In this document: positions 46,346 to 55,846 of the stretch, piece by piece | Layout: the number at the start of each line of letters is the position of its first letter | Position numbering within the stretch: the first letter of the stretch is position 1 | From: Ensifer sp. IC3342 | GTDB taxonomy: Bacteria; Pseudomonadota; Alphaproteobacteria; Rhizobiales; Rhizobiaceae | NCBI RefSeq assembly: GCF_020193655.1 | Contig: NZ_JADYVE010000015.1 | Span: 1-64,000, forward strand | Length of the DNA: 64,000 nucleotides | Reading direction: 5' to 3' | The notes under the pieces: model-generated | Told to the model about the DNA's origin: nothing | The model's input: the letters and a program-made list of their open reading frames with translations, nothing else | Database searches by the model: none | Program-made: the position numbers and the translations under genes

Positions 46346-47299
46346 TCAGCGATAGATGGGCAGCAGGGCCTGCCGAACGAGCGTGAGCCCGTTGGCAATG
46401 TCGCGGACCGGATCGGACGCGGCATCGAGTTCGAGGATCGCCCAGCCTTCGAAGCTCCTGTCACGCAGCAGGCGGATCCAGGCCGGCCAGTCGACTCGGC
46501 CGAGGCCGAAGCCGCAGAAATAGGGCCGGTGGCGATCGTGGATATGCTCGTCGATAAGGGTATCGGCGGGCATCGGCCCGATCGCATCCTTCCAATGGGC
46601 GATGATCATCCGCTCGTGATGACGATCGACAAGCTGGACGGGATCAGAGCCGGCGACAATGATATGGGCCGTGTCCGGGCACATGTGCACGTAGGCCGGA
46701 TCGGTCAGCAGCATCATCAGATCCACGTCACGCGCAGCGGCAAAGATCGAATGGGCCTCGGTGTGCAGGGCAAGCCGGAGGCCTCGGGTATAAAGGATCG
46801 CGCCAAGCCGGTTGAGGAAATCGGCGATCACCTTCGCGCGGTCGAAATCGTGGAACCTGACCAGCTGGGCGCCGAGCGTCTGACGAAGCGGCGCGCCGAT
46901 CACCATGATGTCGCTGCCGCAGGCCCTGAGGAAGTCGGCATATCTTTCCGCCTTGTCGATGATGGCGCGCTGGGCTTCGGCTTGCGTGAAATCAGCGGCG
47001 GCTTCCAGTTCTGCGAAAAAACCGCTGCACAGCGTGAGGCCGCGTCCGGAGAGTTCCGCCGCGAAAGCCTCCACGGATCCATAGGTCTTGATCGCGTCCT
47101 GCCAGTTGAAGGGAGAGAAGGTCAACTCGACGCCGGTGACGCCAGAGGCCTGGACGCTGTCCAGGACCTTGTCCCAGAAGGCGCGCGGCTCCGTGCGCGC
47201 GTATTCTACGATGGCGCCATGGTCGGCGACGCCCCAGAAGCCGGGATGGAAGAAAGTCACGAGATCGACGCCGAAGCGGATCCTGTCGCCAAAAGCCAT
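46346..47299 (-). CDS. Sugar phosphate isomerase/epimerase (xylose-isomerase-like TIM barrel)
   Basis: A 317-aa TIM-barrel protein of the AP endonuclease 2/IolE/IolI family. Metal-site residues include the Glu of VELTFSPF, LALHTEAHS, and HMCPDTAHIIVAG, with WAILELDAA near the end. Members epimerise or dehydrate keto-sugars and keto-inositols, and several act on 3-keto-glycosides made by a GMC or GFO/IDH enzyme. It is the first gene of the operon and diverges from the LacI gene across the operator region. Confidence 0.87.
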   Translation of the reverse strand: MAFGDRIRFGVDLVTFFHPGFWGVADHGAIVEYARTEPRAFWDKVLDSVQASGVTGVELTFSPFNWQDAIKTYGSVEAFAAELSGRGLTLCSGFFAELEAAADFTQAEAQRAIIDKAERYADFLRACGSDIMVIGAPLRQTLGAQLVRFHDFDRAKVIADFLNRLGAILYTRGLRLALHTEAHSIFAAARDVDLMMLLTDPAYVHMCPDTAHIIVAGSDPVQLVDRHHERMIIAHWKDAIGPMPADTLIDEHIHDRHRPYFCGFGLGRVDWPAWIRLLRDRSFEGWAILELDAASDPVRDIANGLTLVRQALLPIYR

Positions 47300-47388
47300 A
47301 GTCAGTCCATTCCTCAGGCATACTTACCGTTTGCGGAAACGTCGCTGCCGCATCCAATAAGCCGTTATTTTTCAATGCATTATGATGT

Positions 47389-47404
47389 TGGCAATCGTTT
47401 GCCA
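47389..47404. promoter_or_regulatory. LacI-type operator 1 (TGGCAATCGTTTGCCA)
   Basis: A 16-bp near-palindrome with a central CG, the usual layout of LacI/GalR operators. It lies in the divergent promoter region, 85 bp from the isomerase start codon, and an identical copy is 59 bp away. I infer that it binds the LacI protein encoded at 47521. Confidence 0.8.
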
Positions 47405-47447
47405 CGGTTAGATAATAGCCGGGCTGCTTTTTTATGCAAGCAAATTC

Positions 47448-47463
47448 TGGCAATCGTTTGCCA
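47448..47463. promoter_or_regulatory. LacI-type operator 2 (identical to operator 1)
   Basis: The same 16 bases as operator 1, ending 57 bp before the LacI start codon. The 59-bp spacing between the two sites is between five and six helical turns. The pair could serve for loop formation and for autorepression of the regulator gene. Confidence 0.8.
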
Positions 47464-47520
47464 TGGCGCAACGGTTGCCTTAGAATTCTGAACCGAAGCA
47501 TCCGGAGGAAAGAAAGAAAC

Positions 47521-48615
47521 ATGAGCAAAAACAAGGATGTGCTCGGGGAGGAGCCGTCAGGCCCATTGATGGCGGACGTAGCGCGGCTCGCCGGGGTTGC
47601 GATTTCGACGGTCAGCCGAGCGCTCGCCAATCCCGGGCGGGTGAACGAGAAGACGCGCGCCAAGATCGATGCTGCGGCCAAGCAGTTGGGCTACACGCCG
47701 AATGCCATGGCGCGTGGCCTGAGGGTCGGCAAGTCCAACACGATCATGATCATCCTTCCGGGGTCGCTCTATTACGGCGCGTCTCAGGTCATTCCACAGG
47801 TGTTGCAGAGCATCAACAAGTCGCTGATCCAGAATGGCTACAACCTGATGATCGCCAACCTCGATCGCGACGAGATTTCCGAACGGCACATTCTCGACCT
47901 CGCCTTCGGTGGCACGGCGCGGGGGGCCATCATCTTGTCGTCTAAACTTCCGGAGGTGGACGGGCGGTCTCTTGCAAATGCGGGCCTCCCGATCGTCTCG
48001 ATGCTGCTCGACATGAGCGATGCCGGACTACCGAGCGTCGTGACGAACGACCGCGAGGCGGTGCGCGAAGTGACGGCGGAGTTGATCCGATTGGGTCATC
48101 GGCGGTTCCTTTACATTGCCGGCCCCGAGGGCAATTATCATGATGTAGAGCGTTACGGCGGCGTGCTCGAGGCGCTGGATGCAGCAGGATTGCCAGAGGA
48201 GGCTGTGGTGCGATCCGGAGGCAATCTGGATTATCAGCAAGGTTTCGAGATCGGTATCCAGGCCGCTGACGACTTTGCCGCACTCGCCGTCAAGCCGACG
48301 GCGGTGATCGCGACCAGCGACGACATGGCGATTTCCTTCATGAGCCGGATGCAGCAGGGGGGCCTGACGATCCCGGGCGACCTCTCGATCGTATCCTTCG
48401 ATGGCTCACCCGTCTGCGCCTTCTGCTCGCCGCCGCTGACCACGATCGAGCAGCCAGTGGAAGATATGGGCCAAGCTGCCGTGGCCCTGCTGCTTGACGC
48501 TATCGATCCATCTGGAAAGGAGCCGGCGACGCGCACGGTTGTCCGCAGTAGGCTTATCCTGCGGGAAAGCATAGCCGCTCCGACGGCAAGCCCTCGCAAA
48601 CACCCTGCTCGTTGA
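47521..48615 (+). CDS. LacI-family transcriptional regulator
   Basis: A 364-aa repressor. The HTH is at about residues 17-42 (MADVARLAGVAISTVSRAL) with the hinge helix near NAMARGLRVG, followed by a periplasmic-binding-like sensor domain. ATG 47521 has GGAGGAAAG upstream. It is divergent from the sugar operon and has two identical operators in front of it. It probably represses the transporter/isomerase/GMC genes until the imported sugar or a keto derivative is present. Confidence 0.92.
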   Translation: MSKNKDVLGEEPSGPLMADVARLAGVAISTVSRALANPGRVNEKTRAKIDAAAKQLGYTPNAMARGLRVGKSNTIMIILPGSLYYGASQVIPQVLQSINKSLIQNGYNLMIANLDRDEISERHILDLAFGGTARGAIILSSKLPEVDGRSLANAGLPIVSMLLDMSDAGLPSVVTNDREAVREVTAELIRLGHRRFLYIAGPEGNYHDVERYGGVLEALDAAGLPEEAVVRSGGNLDYQQGFEIGIQAADDFAALAVKPTAVIATSDDMAISFMSRMQQGGLTIPGDLSIVSFDGSPVCAFCSPPLTTIEQPVEDMGQAAVALLLDAIDPSGKEPATRTVVRSRLILRESIAAPTASPRKHPAR

Positions 48616-48655
48616 TTTTCCAAGAAACGGCATAGCTCGCACTTCCAGCAAATAC

Positions 48656-48847
48656 TTCGCCGCGCGAATCCTGTCGGTTGACGATGCGGTTGTTACACGT
48701 GGCGCGCACCTGCACATCCCCGACCGGCACGAGGTCGACGCGCTGATTGCGGCGAGGGCTCTCGTCCACGGCATGATGGTCGTGACGCGAAACATCAGAG
48801 ACTTCGAAGGCACTGGCGCCGGAGTTGTTGATCCTTGGCAAGGCTGA
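48656..48847 (+). pseudogene. vapC: VapC-type PIN-domain toxin fragment
   Basis: About 63 codons of the C-terminal half of a VapC toxin. HEVDALIAARALVHGMMVV then TRNIRDFEGTG with a terminal DPWQG is the usual end of the family, including two of the acidic PIN residues. The N-terminal half with the first catalytic Asp and any vapB antitoxin gene are absent. It is a relic. Confidence 0.75.
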
Positions 48848-49277
48848 ACTGCACCACTTCCACGCGGGTGCCTCCGGGCGACCTCGACTGCATGGTCGTC
48901 GTCTGATCGAATCCGTTCAAGGCGAGGAAATCGCAGTCGGCGTGCCACCGTGTCGCTTGGGCAAGCGACGATCGTCTCGAGCGGGCCGACTGCAGACGAT
49001 GGCCCAAGGCTGAAATGCGCCGACTTGAGACCTGACTGAGATCTCCTGTGCGTGACGGACTCTCTTACGCGAACCGGATCGCCGTTCTCGCGCGCCTTTG
49101 CCGCTACTTCCTCGCGATCGCGAGGAGGTTGAGAGGTCTCCGGCAAATCGAGCAGCTCGCGGGGCATGGCGCGATCGAACTGACCGCGCTCGAACGCGAC
49201 CTCATTGCGCGCCAACACATCGTTTCTGGCAGCGGAAGTTCGATCCGCTGCCAGAGATGTTTCAACCAGTGGTCTGC
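48848..49277. other. 430-bp stretch without a recognisable gene
   Basis: Open frames exist on both strands but none resembles a protein I know. The stretch lies between a VapC relic and an intact GYD gene, so it is probably decayed DNA. Confidence 0.5.
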
Positions 49278-49610
49278 TTATTTTGCCGGGGGCTTGTAGG
49301 AAGATGCGATTGTGCCCGCCTTCTCTTGCGCAGCCTTGAATTCCGTGCCCGTGTAGGCTCGCACGGTTTTGACATTCGATACGGCTCCCGATGCGCTGAC
49401 GACGAGAAGTGCGGGGATCAGGTCAGCACCATCGTCGAATTCCGTGATTGCCATCCAGTCGGTTTCGCCGGTCGTGAGGTAGAAAGAATGCAGTTTCCCG
49501 CCCGCTGCTTCCATGATGCCACGGGCCGCCTTTTCTCGGTTCGATGGATTGTCAATCATTCCCTTCGCTGACGTGGCGGTATAGCACCCCGTGGTTACGA
49601 AAAGTGGCAT
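49278..49610 (-). CDS. GYD-domain protein
   Basis: A 110-aa protein of the GYD family (short alpha/beta dimeric-barrel proteins). It opens with MPLFVTTGCYTATSAKGMI and has the typical ETDWMAITEFDDG central strand. It is intact although its surroundings are full of gene remnants. No function is established for the family; members often appear singly next to stress or transport genes. Confidence 0.8.
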   Translation of the reverse strand: MPLFVTTGCYTATSAKGMIDNPSNREKAARGIMEAAGGKLHSFYLTTGETDWMAITEFDDGADLIPALLVVSASGAVSNVKTVRAYTGTEFKAAQEKAGTIASSYKPPAK

Positions 49611-49760
49611 AGGACATCCTCCCTCGATAATTGGCCAGATCGGGTGATCTGCCGAATACTCACTATCTCAAGAAACTTGGCGTTAGACGAGCGTCGGACC
49701 GCAGAGCGCTGGTCGCCGCCTATCTCGGCGCTGTGATGGGGACCTGCCCCCGATGACCTG

Positions 49761-50025
49761 CTTGGTGCAGTGATCTGCTTAGTCGCGATCTTTCTGCCTG
49801 GATTCTTGCTGCTCTTGGGCGCGTTGCCGGCCTACGGAAGCTCCCGATGGCTTTAGCCGCCATGCGTGGCGCGGAACGCTGCCGTAGTCGGTATTCTCGG
49901 CGCGGCTCTTTATAGCCCGTGTGGACCGGCGCGGTGCTCAATCCAGACGATTTTGCGCTCGCGTTGACAGGGCTCATCGTGTTGGCTGTCTGGAAGGCTC
50001 CGCCGTGGATTGTTGTGCTTCGATG
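49761..50025 (+). pseudogene. chrA: ChrA chromate transporter C-terminal fragment
   Basis: Translation gives LVAIFLPGFLLLLGALPAYG, a stop, then NAAVVGILGAALYSPVWTGA and FALALTGLIVLAVWKAPPW. This order and spacing match the last membrane segments of ChrA proteins, but only about 85 codons remain and at least one stop interrupts them. Chromate export is not expected. Confidence 0.7.
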
Positions 50026-50051
50026 GCGATGGGTGGCATCTGACCGCTTTG

Positions 50052-50141
50052 GGGCCGAAGGGCGCCGTTCGTCACGAGCCCTGTGCACGGCTTGTTGCGA
50101 GGATGTTCACGTTCTGGGCCAAACAAAGCGCATAATGTATC
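50052..50141. repeat. 90-bp direct repeat, copy A
   Basis: The first 44 bases are identical to those of copy B at 56840-56929, and by eye about 80 of 90 bases agree. Copy A follows the ChrA fragment. On the minus strand both copies can be read as the same short C-terminal peptide (NILATSRAQGS, then stop), so the element might derive from a gene end. Confidence 0.85.
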
Positions 50142-50329
50142 AACGGGAACACCTCATAGCGGCAGCAGCTATGCGCCCGTGTCGCAACAGAGCAGTTTGC
50201 CGGCGGCAGTCGGTCCCGGTTGCCCCCTCGGGCGGCAGTGCTCCTGCGGCCACCGTATTCACCGGCCAAGCTGCGTGCGAACTGGCTCCGGCGCTATCAG
50301 CGCCTGCGCTGGCCGGCACAGCAGTTCGC

Positions 50330-50502
50330 GCAGGACGAAGCGCAACTACGCCCTGACGAGACGGCGGGTTCGCGATACCTACGACAGAATAGACGCCAAA
50401 CTGGCGGAGCCGATCTCGATCTCCGACCTGTCGCTTCCGCTTGGCATCTCGGAGGGGGCACTTCTACCGTGCCTTCGCGGAGCAACTGGTCAGACGCCTT
50501 AA
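50330..50502 (+). pseudogene. AraC-family regulator fragment
   Basis: About 57 codons with RVRDTYDRIDAKLAEPISIS and DLSLPLGIS, then TGQTP, match the first helix-turn-helix of an AraC DNA-binding domain with part of the second missing. It stops where the molybdenum-subunit gene ends on the opposite strand. It is unrelated by sequence to the intact AraC gene at 54570 beyond family level. Confidence 0.65.
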
Positions 50503-52796
50503 ATGGCGCTCGCCGGCAAGCCGGGGAGCAGCTTGTCGAGCGTGATCGGGAACTCGCGCACGCGCAAACCGGTGGCGTTGTAGACGGCGTTGGCGATGGC
50601 CGCGCCTGAGCCACAGACGCCGAGTTCGCCGAGGCCCTTGGCGCCGAGCGGATTGGCCTTGTCGTCGTATTCCTCGAGAAAGACGACCTCCATTTCCATG
50701 ACATCGCCGTTGACGGGGACGTGATATTCGGCGAGATCGTGATTGACGAAATGGCCGTAGCGGGGATCGAGCACGGTTTCCTCCATCAGCGCAGCGCCAA
50801 TGCCCCAGGTCATGCCGCCGAGGATCTGCGAGCGTGCGGTCTTGGCGTTGAGGATACGTCCTGCACCGATCACCGACAGCATGCGGCGCATGCGGATCTC
50901 ACCGGTGTCGCTATCGACGGCGACTTCCGCGAAGTGCGCTCCATAGGAGTGCTGCGAATAGGTTCTGTAGCTCTCCGTGTTGCGGCCGGCGGCGACCGAA
51001 CCGGTGGCCTCAATGCCGTCAGGGGCAATTCTGCCGATGAGATCGGCCAGGCTTACCGTACGGTTGCCGACACTGACCTCTCCGCCGACGAAGATCGGCT
51101 CGGCGGCGTCCGCACCCCGGAGCGGTGAGCGGTCATCCGACCGTGCCGCCTCCATGATTCTCTCCTTGAGGGCGCTGCACGCGTGGTGCAGCGCTGAGCC
51201 CGCGCTCGATGCTCCCCAGGAACCGCCGGAGCCGGCCGTGCGCGGGAAGCGGCTGTCGCCGAGCTCGATCTTGATGGCTGCGATCGGTACGCCGAGGCTT
51301 TCCGCCGCGATCTGGGAAAGGATGGTGTAGGTGCCGGTTCCGATATCGGTCATGTCGAGATGAGCCGTGACCCGGCCGGTCGCATCGATCGCCACCTTCG
51401 CCGCCGCGGCGCCGATATAATTCGGCCGGATGGCCGCCGCCATGCCGTAACCGATAAGCCTGCGGCCTTCGCGGATGCGGCGCGGGGTCGGATTGCGGCG
51501 TTCCCAACCGAAGCGGCGGGCACCTTCCTGCATGCAGGCGACGAGGTTGCGGGTTGAGAACGGAACGCCGCGCTCCGGGTCCTCCGTCGGCTCGTTACGG
51601 ATCCTGAGCTCGATCGGATCGAGGTCGAGCCGTTCGGCGAGTTCATCCATGGCGCATTCGAAGGCGAGCATGCCTGGCGCTTCCCCCGGCGAACGCATCC
51701 ACTCTCCCCGGTTGAGGTCGACCGGGACGAGCCGGTGGCGGGTCAGCCGGTTCGGCGCAGCATAAAGCGAGCGGGTGAAGACCGCAGTCTGCTCGCAGAA
51801 CTCCTCGAAGCCGGACGTTGCAGACCAGACATCATGGCCGATCGAGGTCAGCCGTCCGTCACGGCCCGCGCCGAGGCGCACCTGTTGAACCATCTCGGCT
51901 CGATGTCCAGCATTGGCAAACATCTGCTGCCGCGTCAGCGCGACCTTGACCGGGCGCCGCAGGACCCTTGCGGCGAGCGCTGCCAGGACGGTGTCGGCAT
52001 GGACGATCAGCTTGGCGCCGAAACCACCGCCGATGAACGGGCTGACGATGCGCACGCGCTCTCGCGGAATGCCGAGTGTGCTGGCGAGCCCGGCCTGGAA
52101 GTTGGCAAGCGTCTGTGCGGACGTGTAGATCGTCACCTCGTCGCCGGACCAGACGGCGAGCGTTGCATGCGGCTCCATCGGGTTGTGGTGCTCGTAGGGC
52201 GTCCGGTAGGTCGCATCGACCTTGACCGAAGCAGCGGCGAAGGCGCCATCGAAGTCCCCGGTTGCGCTGTCGGTTTCGAAACCGGCATTGGTGCGCCCAG
52301 GTGCGTAGGCGTCGGCGAGGCGCGCCGGCAAATCGAAGACGCCGCCCTCCTCTTCGTAGCGCACCCGAATGAGCCCCGCGGCAGCGCGCGCCGCCTCGAA
52401 GGTCTCCGCGACGACGAGCGCAACCGGTTCATCGTAGAAGCGAACGCGGCTGCTATTGAGCACCGGCCTGGCGCGGGTGAAAACCTCGGGGACCGTCGGC
52501 GTGACCGCCGGGCCGAATTCCGGCTGGGCCGGTGCGTTCCGATAGGTCATGACATGAAGGACGCCCGGGACCCGCTCGGCTTCCGCGCTGTCGATCTCGA
52601 CGATACGACCCTTGGCGATGGCGGCGCCGAGGATGTAGCCGTAGGCGGCCTCATTCACCGCATGCTCGTAGGCGTAGGTCGCGCGGCCGGTGACTTTGAG
52701 AGGCCCATCGACGCGCCCGATCGGCCGGCCGATAAGGCTATTTCTGGTCTCCGAGGAACGGCTTTCGGGGGACGAAGTCGTCATCTCTGTCATCAT
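50499..52796 (-). CDS. paoC: Aldehyde oxidoreductase molybdenum-binding subunit (PaoC/YagR-like)
   Basis: A 765-aa molybdopterin subunit of the xanthine oxidase family. Seen are IGRPIGRVDGPLKVTGRATYAYE at the N-terminus, FIGGGFGAK in the cofactor domain, and GAKGLGELGVCGSGAAIANA at the C-terminus with the catalytic Glu. It has the shorter PaoC/YagR length and follows separate FAD and FeS genes. The complex oxidises aromatic and other aldehydes in the periplasm, moved there with the Tat-tagged FeS subunit. It is 6 bp after the FAD subunit gene. Confidence 0.9.
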   Translation of the reverse strand: MMTEMTTSSPESRSSETRNSLIGRPIGRVDGPLKVTGRATYAYEHAVNEAAYGYILGAAIAKGRIVEIDSAEAERVPGVLHVMTYRNAPAQPEFGPAVTPTVPEVFTRARPVLNSSRVRFYDEPVALVVAETFEAARAAAGLIRVRYEEEGGVFDLPARLADAYAPGRTNAGFETDSATGDFDGAFAAASVKVDATYRTPYEHHNPMEPHATLAVWSGDEVTIYTSAQTLANFQAGLASTLGIPRERVRIVSPFIGGGFGAKLIVHADTVLAALAARVLRRPVKVALTRQQMFANAGHRAEMVQQVRLGAGRDGRLTSIGHDVWSATSGFEEFCEQTAVFTRSLYAAPNRLTRHRLVPVDLNRGEWMRSPGEAPGMLAFECAMDELAERLDLDPIELRIRNEPTEDPERGVPFSTRNLVACMQEGARRFGWERRNPTPRRIREGRRLIGYGMAAAIRPNYIGAAAAKVAIDATGRVTAHLDMTDIGTGTYTILSQIAAESLGVPIAAIKIELGDSRFPRTAGSGGSWGASSAGSALHHACSALKERIMEAARSDDRSPLRGADAAEPIFVGGEVSVGNRTVSLADLIGRIAPDGIEATGSVAAGRNTESYRTYSQHSYGAHFAEVAVDSDTGEIRMRRMLSVIGAGRILNAKTARSQILGGMTWGIGAALMEETVLDPRYGHFVNHDLAEYHVPVNGDVMEMEVVFLEEYDDKANPLGAKGLGELGVCGSGAAIANAVYNATGLRVREFPITLDKLLPGLPASAI

Positions 52797-52802
52797 CGCA
52801 CC

Positions 52803-53789
52803 TCATGCACCTTCGACCGCTACGGCGAGCGTCTGCCGTATCGCGCGCTTTGCCAGCGGGATCTTGAAATCATTGCCGCCACGCCCCACCGCTCCGGCGA
52901 GCGCGCTTTCGGCGGCCTCGGAAAAGGCGGAACCGGAGTCCGCCGCTCCGACGAGCACGTACTCCGCTTCCCTCGTGCGCCACGGCTTTGGAGCAACGCC
53001 GCCTATCGCCAAGCGCGCGCCCCGTATGCGATCGCCGCTCTTTTCGACAACCGCTGCGACCGAGACGAGCGCAAAGGCGTAGGAAGCGCGGTCGCGCACC
53101 TTCCGGTACACCTGCCGGCCGGGCGGCGAGGGCGGCAAGGTGACGGCCGTGATCATCTCGCCGTGGCCGAGTGCCGTCTCGACATGGGGTGTGGAGTCCG
53201 GCAGCCGGTGGAGGTCGCCGATGGCGATCGTGCGAGCCTTGCCGTCGGGCAAGGTGGTCTCGACCTGGGCGTCGAGTGCGGTCATGGCCACGGCCATGTC
53301 CGAAGGGTGCACGGCGATGCAGGCCTCGCTGGCGCCAAGCACGGCGTGCATCCGGTTGAAGCCCTCGAGGGCCGCGCAGCCCGATCCCGGCTCGCGCTTG
53401 TTGCAGGGCATGTTGCGGTTATAGAAATAGGAGCAGCGCGTGCGCTGCAGGAGATTGCCAGCGGTCGAGGCCTTGTTGCGGATCTGCCCGGACGCTCCCG
53501 CGAGAAGCGCTTGGCTGAGCATCGGATAGCGCGATCGCACCCGCGGGTCGGCGGCGAGATCGCTGTTGCGGACCTGTGCCCCGATCCGAAGGCCGCCCTC
53601 CGGCGTCTCCTCAATCCGGTCGAGCGGGAGCCGGCTGATATCGACGAGATGCGTCGGCCGCTCGATCTCCAGCTTCATCAGGTCGAGAAGATTGGTGCCG
53701 CCGCTGATGAACTTCGCTTCGGGTCGGGTCGCCACGGCGGCTGCCGCCGCCTGCACGTTGCCGGCGCGCTCGTAGGTAAAGGGTTGCAT
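52803..53789 (-). CDS. paoB: Aldehyde oxidoreductase FAD-binding subunit (PaoB/YagS-like)
   Basis: A 328-aa FAD subunit of the CO-dehydrogenase/xanthine oxidase type. [19 protein letters not shown] is the first FAD loop, and [24 protein letters not shown] with its cysteines is typical of PaoB, which unusually carries an extra FeS cluster. It passes electrons from the FeS subunit to the acceptor. It is separated by 3 bp from the FeS subunit gene. Confidence 0.9.
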   Translation of the reverse strand: MQPFTYERAGNVQAAAAAVATRPEAKFISGGTNLLDLMKLEIERPTHLVDISRLPLDRIEETPEGGLRIGAQVRNSDLAADPRVRSRYPMLSQALLAGASGQIRNKASTAGNLLQRTRCSYFYNRNMPCNKREPGSGCAALEGFNRMHAVLGASEACIAVHPSDMAVAMTALDAQVETTLPDGKARTIAIGDLHRLPDSTPHVETALGHGEMITAVTLPPSPPGRQVYRKVRDRASYAFALVSVAAVVEKSGDRIRGARLAIGGVAPKPWRTREAEYVLVGAADSGSAFSEAAESALAGAVGRGGNDFKIPLAKRAIRQTLAVAVEGA

Positions 53790-53792
53790 GGC

Positions 53793-54446
53793 TCACACCT
53801 CTTCGGCTGCGTCGCGGATGGCGGCGACGATGTTGGGATAGGCAGCACAACGGCAGATGTTGCCGCTCATGCGCTCGCGGATCTCCGCTTCGGTAGGCGC
53901 GGGCTCGGACACCACGTCGGCACTTGCATGGCTCGGCCAGCCGGCCCTGATTTCCTCCAGCATTCCCACCGCCGAACAGATCTGCCCTGGCGTGCAATAG
54001 CCGCATTGAAATCCATCCTGGGCGACAAAGGCGGCCTGGACAGGGTGTAGCCGGTCGCCGTCGGCGAGCCCCTCGATGGTCGTGATCTCGTCGCCTTCAT
54101 GCTGGGCTGCGAGCGAGAGGCAGGAATTGATCCGTCGACCGTTGACGAGAACGGTGCAGGCACCACACTGACCGTGGTCGCAGCCCTTCTTCGAGCCGGT
54201 GAGGCCGAGATGGTTTCGCAAGGCATCAAGCAGGGTCGTGCGCGGGTCGAGTTCCAGGGCATGCTCCGTAGCGTTGATCCTGAAGGTCATCGGTATCCTC
54301 GACATCGGGGTCATTGCCGGCTCCCCTGTCATGGTGGCGACAGCATCCTGAGCACCGACGGGCAGGCCGGAGGCCAGGAAAAGACAGGTCGCTACTCCGC
54401 CTTCCAAAACCGCCCGGCGCGTAATCCTGTAGTCCGTTTCAGTCAT
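53793..54446 (-). CDS. paoA: Aldehyde oxidoreductase [2Fe-2S] subunit with Tat signal (PaoA/YagT-like)
   Basis: A 217-aa protein. The N-terminus has a twin-arginine signal (ITRRAVLEGGVATCLF), which would export the whole complex. The plant-type ferredoxin cluster is CDHGQCGAC followed by a distant Cys (RINSC), and the second cluster is CGYCTPGQIC with CRCAAYPNI. ATG 54446 follows GGGAG by seven bases; an ATG at 54464 is weaker. It is the first gene of the operon, downstream of an AraC regulator gene. Confidence 0.9.
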   Translation of the reverse strand: MTETDYRITRRAVLEGGVATCLFLASGLPVGAQDAVATMTGEPAMTPMSRIPMTFRINATEHALELDPRTTLLDALRNHLGLTGSKKGCDHGQCGACTVLVNGRRINSCLSLAAQHEGDEITTIEGLADGDRLHPVQAAFVAQDGFQCGYCTPGQICSAVGMLEEIRAGWPSHASADVVSEPAPTEAEIRERMSGNICRCAAYPNIVAAIRDAAEEV

Positions 54447-54569
54447 GAATGATCTCCCAGTCACGACGGCACGGGGGGCTACCCTCCCACCGCCGGAGAC
54501 TTGCTTGCTTCGACATGGCTAACGTGGGGGTGCGGGGGAGCGTTTTCTTTCAGGAAACCGGAGGCGCTG

Positions 54570-55454
54570 TCAGGATTCCGGAGAAAAGTGCAGCCGGTAC
54601 GCCCGGGGAGTGACGCCCTTGAGTCGGCGGAACGTCGTGGTGAAGTGGCTCTGGCTGGAGAAGCCGAGGCGGAACGCAATGGCGCCTATTGCCATATCGG
54701 TATCGCGCAGAAGCAATTCCGCCCTTCTTACGCGCTCTTCGAGTATATAGGCATAGGGTGGCCGGCCGGTCGTCTCCTTGAAACGGCGCGCAAAGGTATC
54801 CACCGGCATGCGAGAAACGGCTGCCACCTCGCTCAGCGAGATATCGGAGGCCATGTGGGCGTCGATGTAATCGCGGACACGCTCAAACGTCCGGCGGTCG
54901 AGGCGGACGTGGCTCGCAGCCGGGAGTGGGTTCCCCTTCAAGCTGGCCATGCGCATGCCGACGAGGGCAACCAGATGCTCGACGTAGACAGTGTCGGGCG
55001 CGTGGCCGAGTGACATCTCGCTGCACAGCGATCTCAGGAGCGTGCCGATGACCGCGTCGCTCCTGTTCACCAGAACCGGGATGTCGCGCAGGCGCTCCAA
55101 TCCCGGAAGCGCCAGTTCCGGATCAATCCACAGGGCCGAATAGGAAAGGTCGACGTCGCGGTAGAAGCCGATGCGTTCTGCGCCCGCGGGAACAAAAGTG
55201 AGAACTCCGGGCCGGTCCTGTCCGTCGTAAAGAGCCTTGCCCTCAGCACGGATCGATGTCCGGGACGTGCTGCCCCCGTCTGTCAGCACGATCAGATGGT
55301 GAGGTGCCGTCCAGCGGAGTTCTGCCTCCTGGCATGCCCAGCGCCGACTGTCGAATATAACTGACGAGTCAATCCAGGACGCGGTTTGCAGCGGTGCTGA
55401 CTCTTCTTCCCGGGTCCGGATACGTCCGTCGCCAAGCAATGGTTTGAATGACAT
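54570..55454 (-). CDS. AraC-family transcriptional regulator
   Basis: A 294-aa regulator. The C-terminal 100 residues hold two HTH motifs: ISLSEVAAVSRMPVDTFARR and AIGAIAFRLGFSSQSHFTTT, the AraC signature. The N-terminal 180 residues form the sensor domain, of unknown ligand. The start ATG 55454 (MSFKPLLG) is preferred; a longer reading to 55517 is possible. Lying 123 bp before paoA on the same strand, it probably activates the aldehyde oxidoreductase genes in response to an aromatic aldehyde or related compound. Confidence 0.88.
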   Translation of the reverse strand: MSFKPLLGDGRIRTREEESAPLQTASWIDSSVIFDSRRWACQEAELRWTAPHHLIVLTDGGSTSRTSIRAEGKALYDGQDRPGVLTFVPAGAERIGFYRDVDLSYSALWIDPELALPGLERLRDIPVLVNRSDAVIGTLLRSLCSEMSLGHAPDTVYVEHLVALVGMRMASLKGNPLPAASHVRLDRRTFERVRDYIDAHMASDISLSEVAAVSRMPVDTFARRFKETTGRPPYAYILEERVRRAELLLRDTDMAIGAIAFRLGFSSQSHFTTTFRRLKGVTPRAYRLHFSPES

Positions 55455-55846
55455 AGCGGCATTCCGTCGGTTCGATTCCAAGACGTTGGCGCGGGATGCG
55501 GGCGATAGACCGCGCACACTCTTCCTGCTGAAGCTTTGTCGGCAGCGCCAAAAGCGCGTGTCGTATCGGTGCGCTCAATCGCCGACCCATGGCGAGTCAT
55601 AGGAACAACGGTCCCGCGTTGATAGATCCCAGTTGTTCAAGGATGTTCAATGATTGGTGACCACTTGTTGCGGTGCGTTGTGAGCGGCGCTTCGAACGTC
55701 ACGGGCTGACGGCCGATTTGTGCAGCGTCACCGTCCCTTCCGCTTGGCGCGGGGGCGTGAGATTGCGGACCCTGACATTCGTTCATCAGTGGCTCGAAGG
55801 TCCGCTTGACCCGCAGCAGACGATTTTGCTGCCGCCGCTGCGGTGC
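55455..55846. other. 392-bp divergent intergenic region
   Basis: It separates the AraC gene (minus) from the ArsR gene (plus) and should hold both promoters. A plus-strand frame extends upstream of the ArsR start from 55673, but its translation resembles no known domain and I treat it as noncoding. Confidence 0.5.

Noticed and set aside
51735..54050. 771-codon open frame on the plus strand
   Set aside because: It is antisense to the paoABC genes, whose motifs and spacing are unambiguous. Long antisense frames are expected at this GC content, and its translation has no recognisable domain.
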